A DNA stretch of 6,322 bases from Verrucomicrobiia bacterium (GTDB taxonomy: Bacteria > Verrucomicrobiota > Verrucomicrobiia > CAIQCK01). The stretch spans positions 1 to 6,322 of the forward strand of contig JAOACV010000167.1 of NCBI GenBank assembly GCA_026417675.1. The letters run 5' to 3'. The translations under genes and the position numbers were made by a program. Positions 5,991 to 6,322 of the stretch are shown in pieces. Below the pieces are notes generated by a model, which was not told the origin of the DNA, searched no databases, and saw only the letters and a program-made list of their open reading frames with translations. Each line of letters begins with the position of its first letter. Position 1 is the first letter of the stretch.

Positions 5991-6322
5991 TTTTCAACAT
6001 TCGCTCCACGCGCGCCACGTCCTCCGGCGTGTCCACGCCGATCGTCGGGTGCCTGGTCTCCACGACCTTGATCGCGTAGCCGTTCTCGATCACGCGCAGT
6101 TGCTCCAGCCGCTCCGCAAGTTCCAGCGGCGAGGGCGGCAACCTGACGAGCCGCAACAAGAAATCCCGGCGATACGCATACATGCCGGGATGCATCAGAA
6201 ACCGAAATCGCTTCAATCGTTCGGCCATAGGCTCGTGGGCCGCGTCCCTGACGTAGGGTATCGCGTGCCGGCTGAAGTATATGGCGCGCCCCTGGCGGTT
6301 GACAATTATCTTTCTGTCTCTT
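5986..6322 (-). CDS. kdsB: 3-deoxy-manno-octulosonate cytidylyltransferase, C-terminal part (cut by right edge)
   Basis: KdsB activates Kdo with CTP to CMP-Kdo, the donor for LPS inner-core assembly. About 112 codons remain of a protein usually near 250. The visible part matches the C-terminal half: a strand reading KIIVNRQGRAIYFSR followed by IPYVR, then MHPGMYAYRRDFL (compare the RHLGIYGYR stretch of E. coli), LPPSPLELAERLEQLRVIENG, and the signature GVDTPEDVARVE just before the end. The first three codons at the edge (RDR) replace the expected small or hydrophobic residues of the N-A-V type and coincide with adapter-like bases, so real coding sequence probably begins around 6313. The N-terminal nucleotide-binding half is missing. 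The stop TAA (5988-5986) lies inside the downstream repeat. Gene identity is secure; the first residues are not. Confidence 0.93.
   Translation of the reverse strand, partial: RDRKIIVNRQGRAIYFSRHAIPYVRDAAHEPMAERLKRFRFLMHPGMYAYRRDFLLRLVRLPPSPLELAERLEQLRVIENGYAIKVVETRHPTIGVDTPEDVARVERMLKT
6314..6322. other. Probable leftover Nextera transposon adapter at the sequence end
   Basis: The last nine bases, CTGTCTCTT, equal the first nine of the Nextera mosaic-end read-through adapter (CTGTCTCTTATACACATCT). They sit exactly at the terminus and in the expected orientation. They translate to residues that break the KdsB consensus, while the codons just inside fit it. A nine-base match at a fixed position has a chance of about 1 in 262,000. 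This points to untrimmed adapter at a contig end, not biology. Confidence 0.75.

Overview
The window is one unbroken run of minus-strand genes with almost no spare DNA. It encodes the core of lipopolysaccharide (LPS) inner-core sugar supply and export, and so points to a GC-rich Gram-negative bacterium. In transcription order (right to left) it reads: kdsB (5' part missing), pyrG, kdsA, kdsC, lptC, lptA, lptB, long hpf, and hprK (3' part missing). In Proteobacteria the kdsC-lptC-lptA-lptB run is usually followed by rpoN, hpf and ptsN. Here rpoN and ptsN are absent, hpf follows lptB directly, and an HPr kinase comes next. That order, the long-form HPF, the metal-type KdsA and the heptamer repeat upstream of pyrG suggest the Verrucomicrobiota/PVC side of bacteria. 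This placement is an inference from memory and only moderately secure.

Layout. 5986-6322: C-terminal part of KdsB (CMP-Kdo synthetase), running off the right edge. The last nine bases look like leftover Nextera transposon adapter. 5906-5985: the only gap of note, filled by an imperfect inverted repeat built from 7-base units; it begins at the kdsB stop codon and ends a few bases before the pyrG start. 4292-5905: PyrG (CTP synthase). 3459-4292: KdsA (Kdo-8-phosphate synthase, metal-dependent type). 2894-3484: KdsC (Kdo-8-phosphate phosphatase). 2394-2897: LptC-like. 1693-2397: LptA. 956-1696: LptB ATPase. 352-921: long-form ribosome hibernation factor, with its own strong ribosome binding site. 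1-342: N-terminal domain of HPr kinase/phosphorylase, cut by the left edge.

How the genes work together. KdsA makes Kdo-8-phosphate, KdsC removes the phosphate, and KdsB activates Kdo with CTP supplied by PyrG. LptB powers the LPS export machine, and LptC and LptA form the periplasmic bridge for the finished LPS. HPF and HprK at the far end concern translational hibernation and phosphotransferase (PTS)-type regulation and are probably passengers of the operon. Junctions from pyrG to lptB overlap or nearly so, which suggests translational coupling. I found no tRNA, rRNA, CRISPR array, insertion sequence, riboswitch or clear terminator. I see no wholly new system; the items most worth checking are the heptamer repeat and the adapter remnant.
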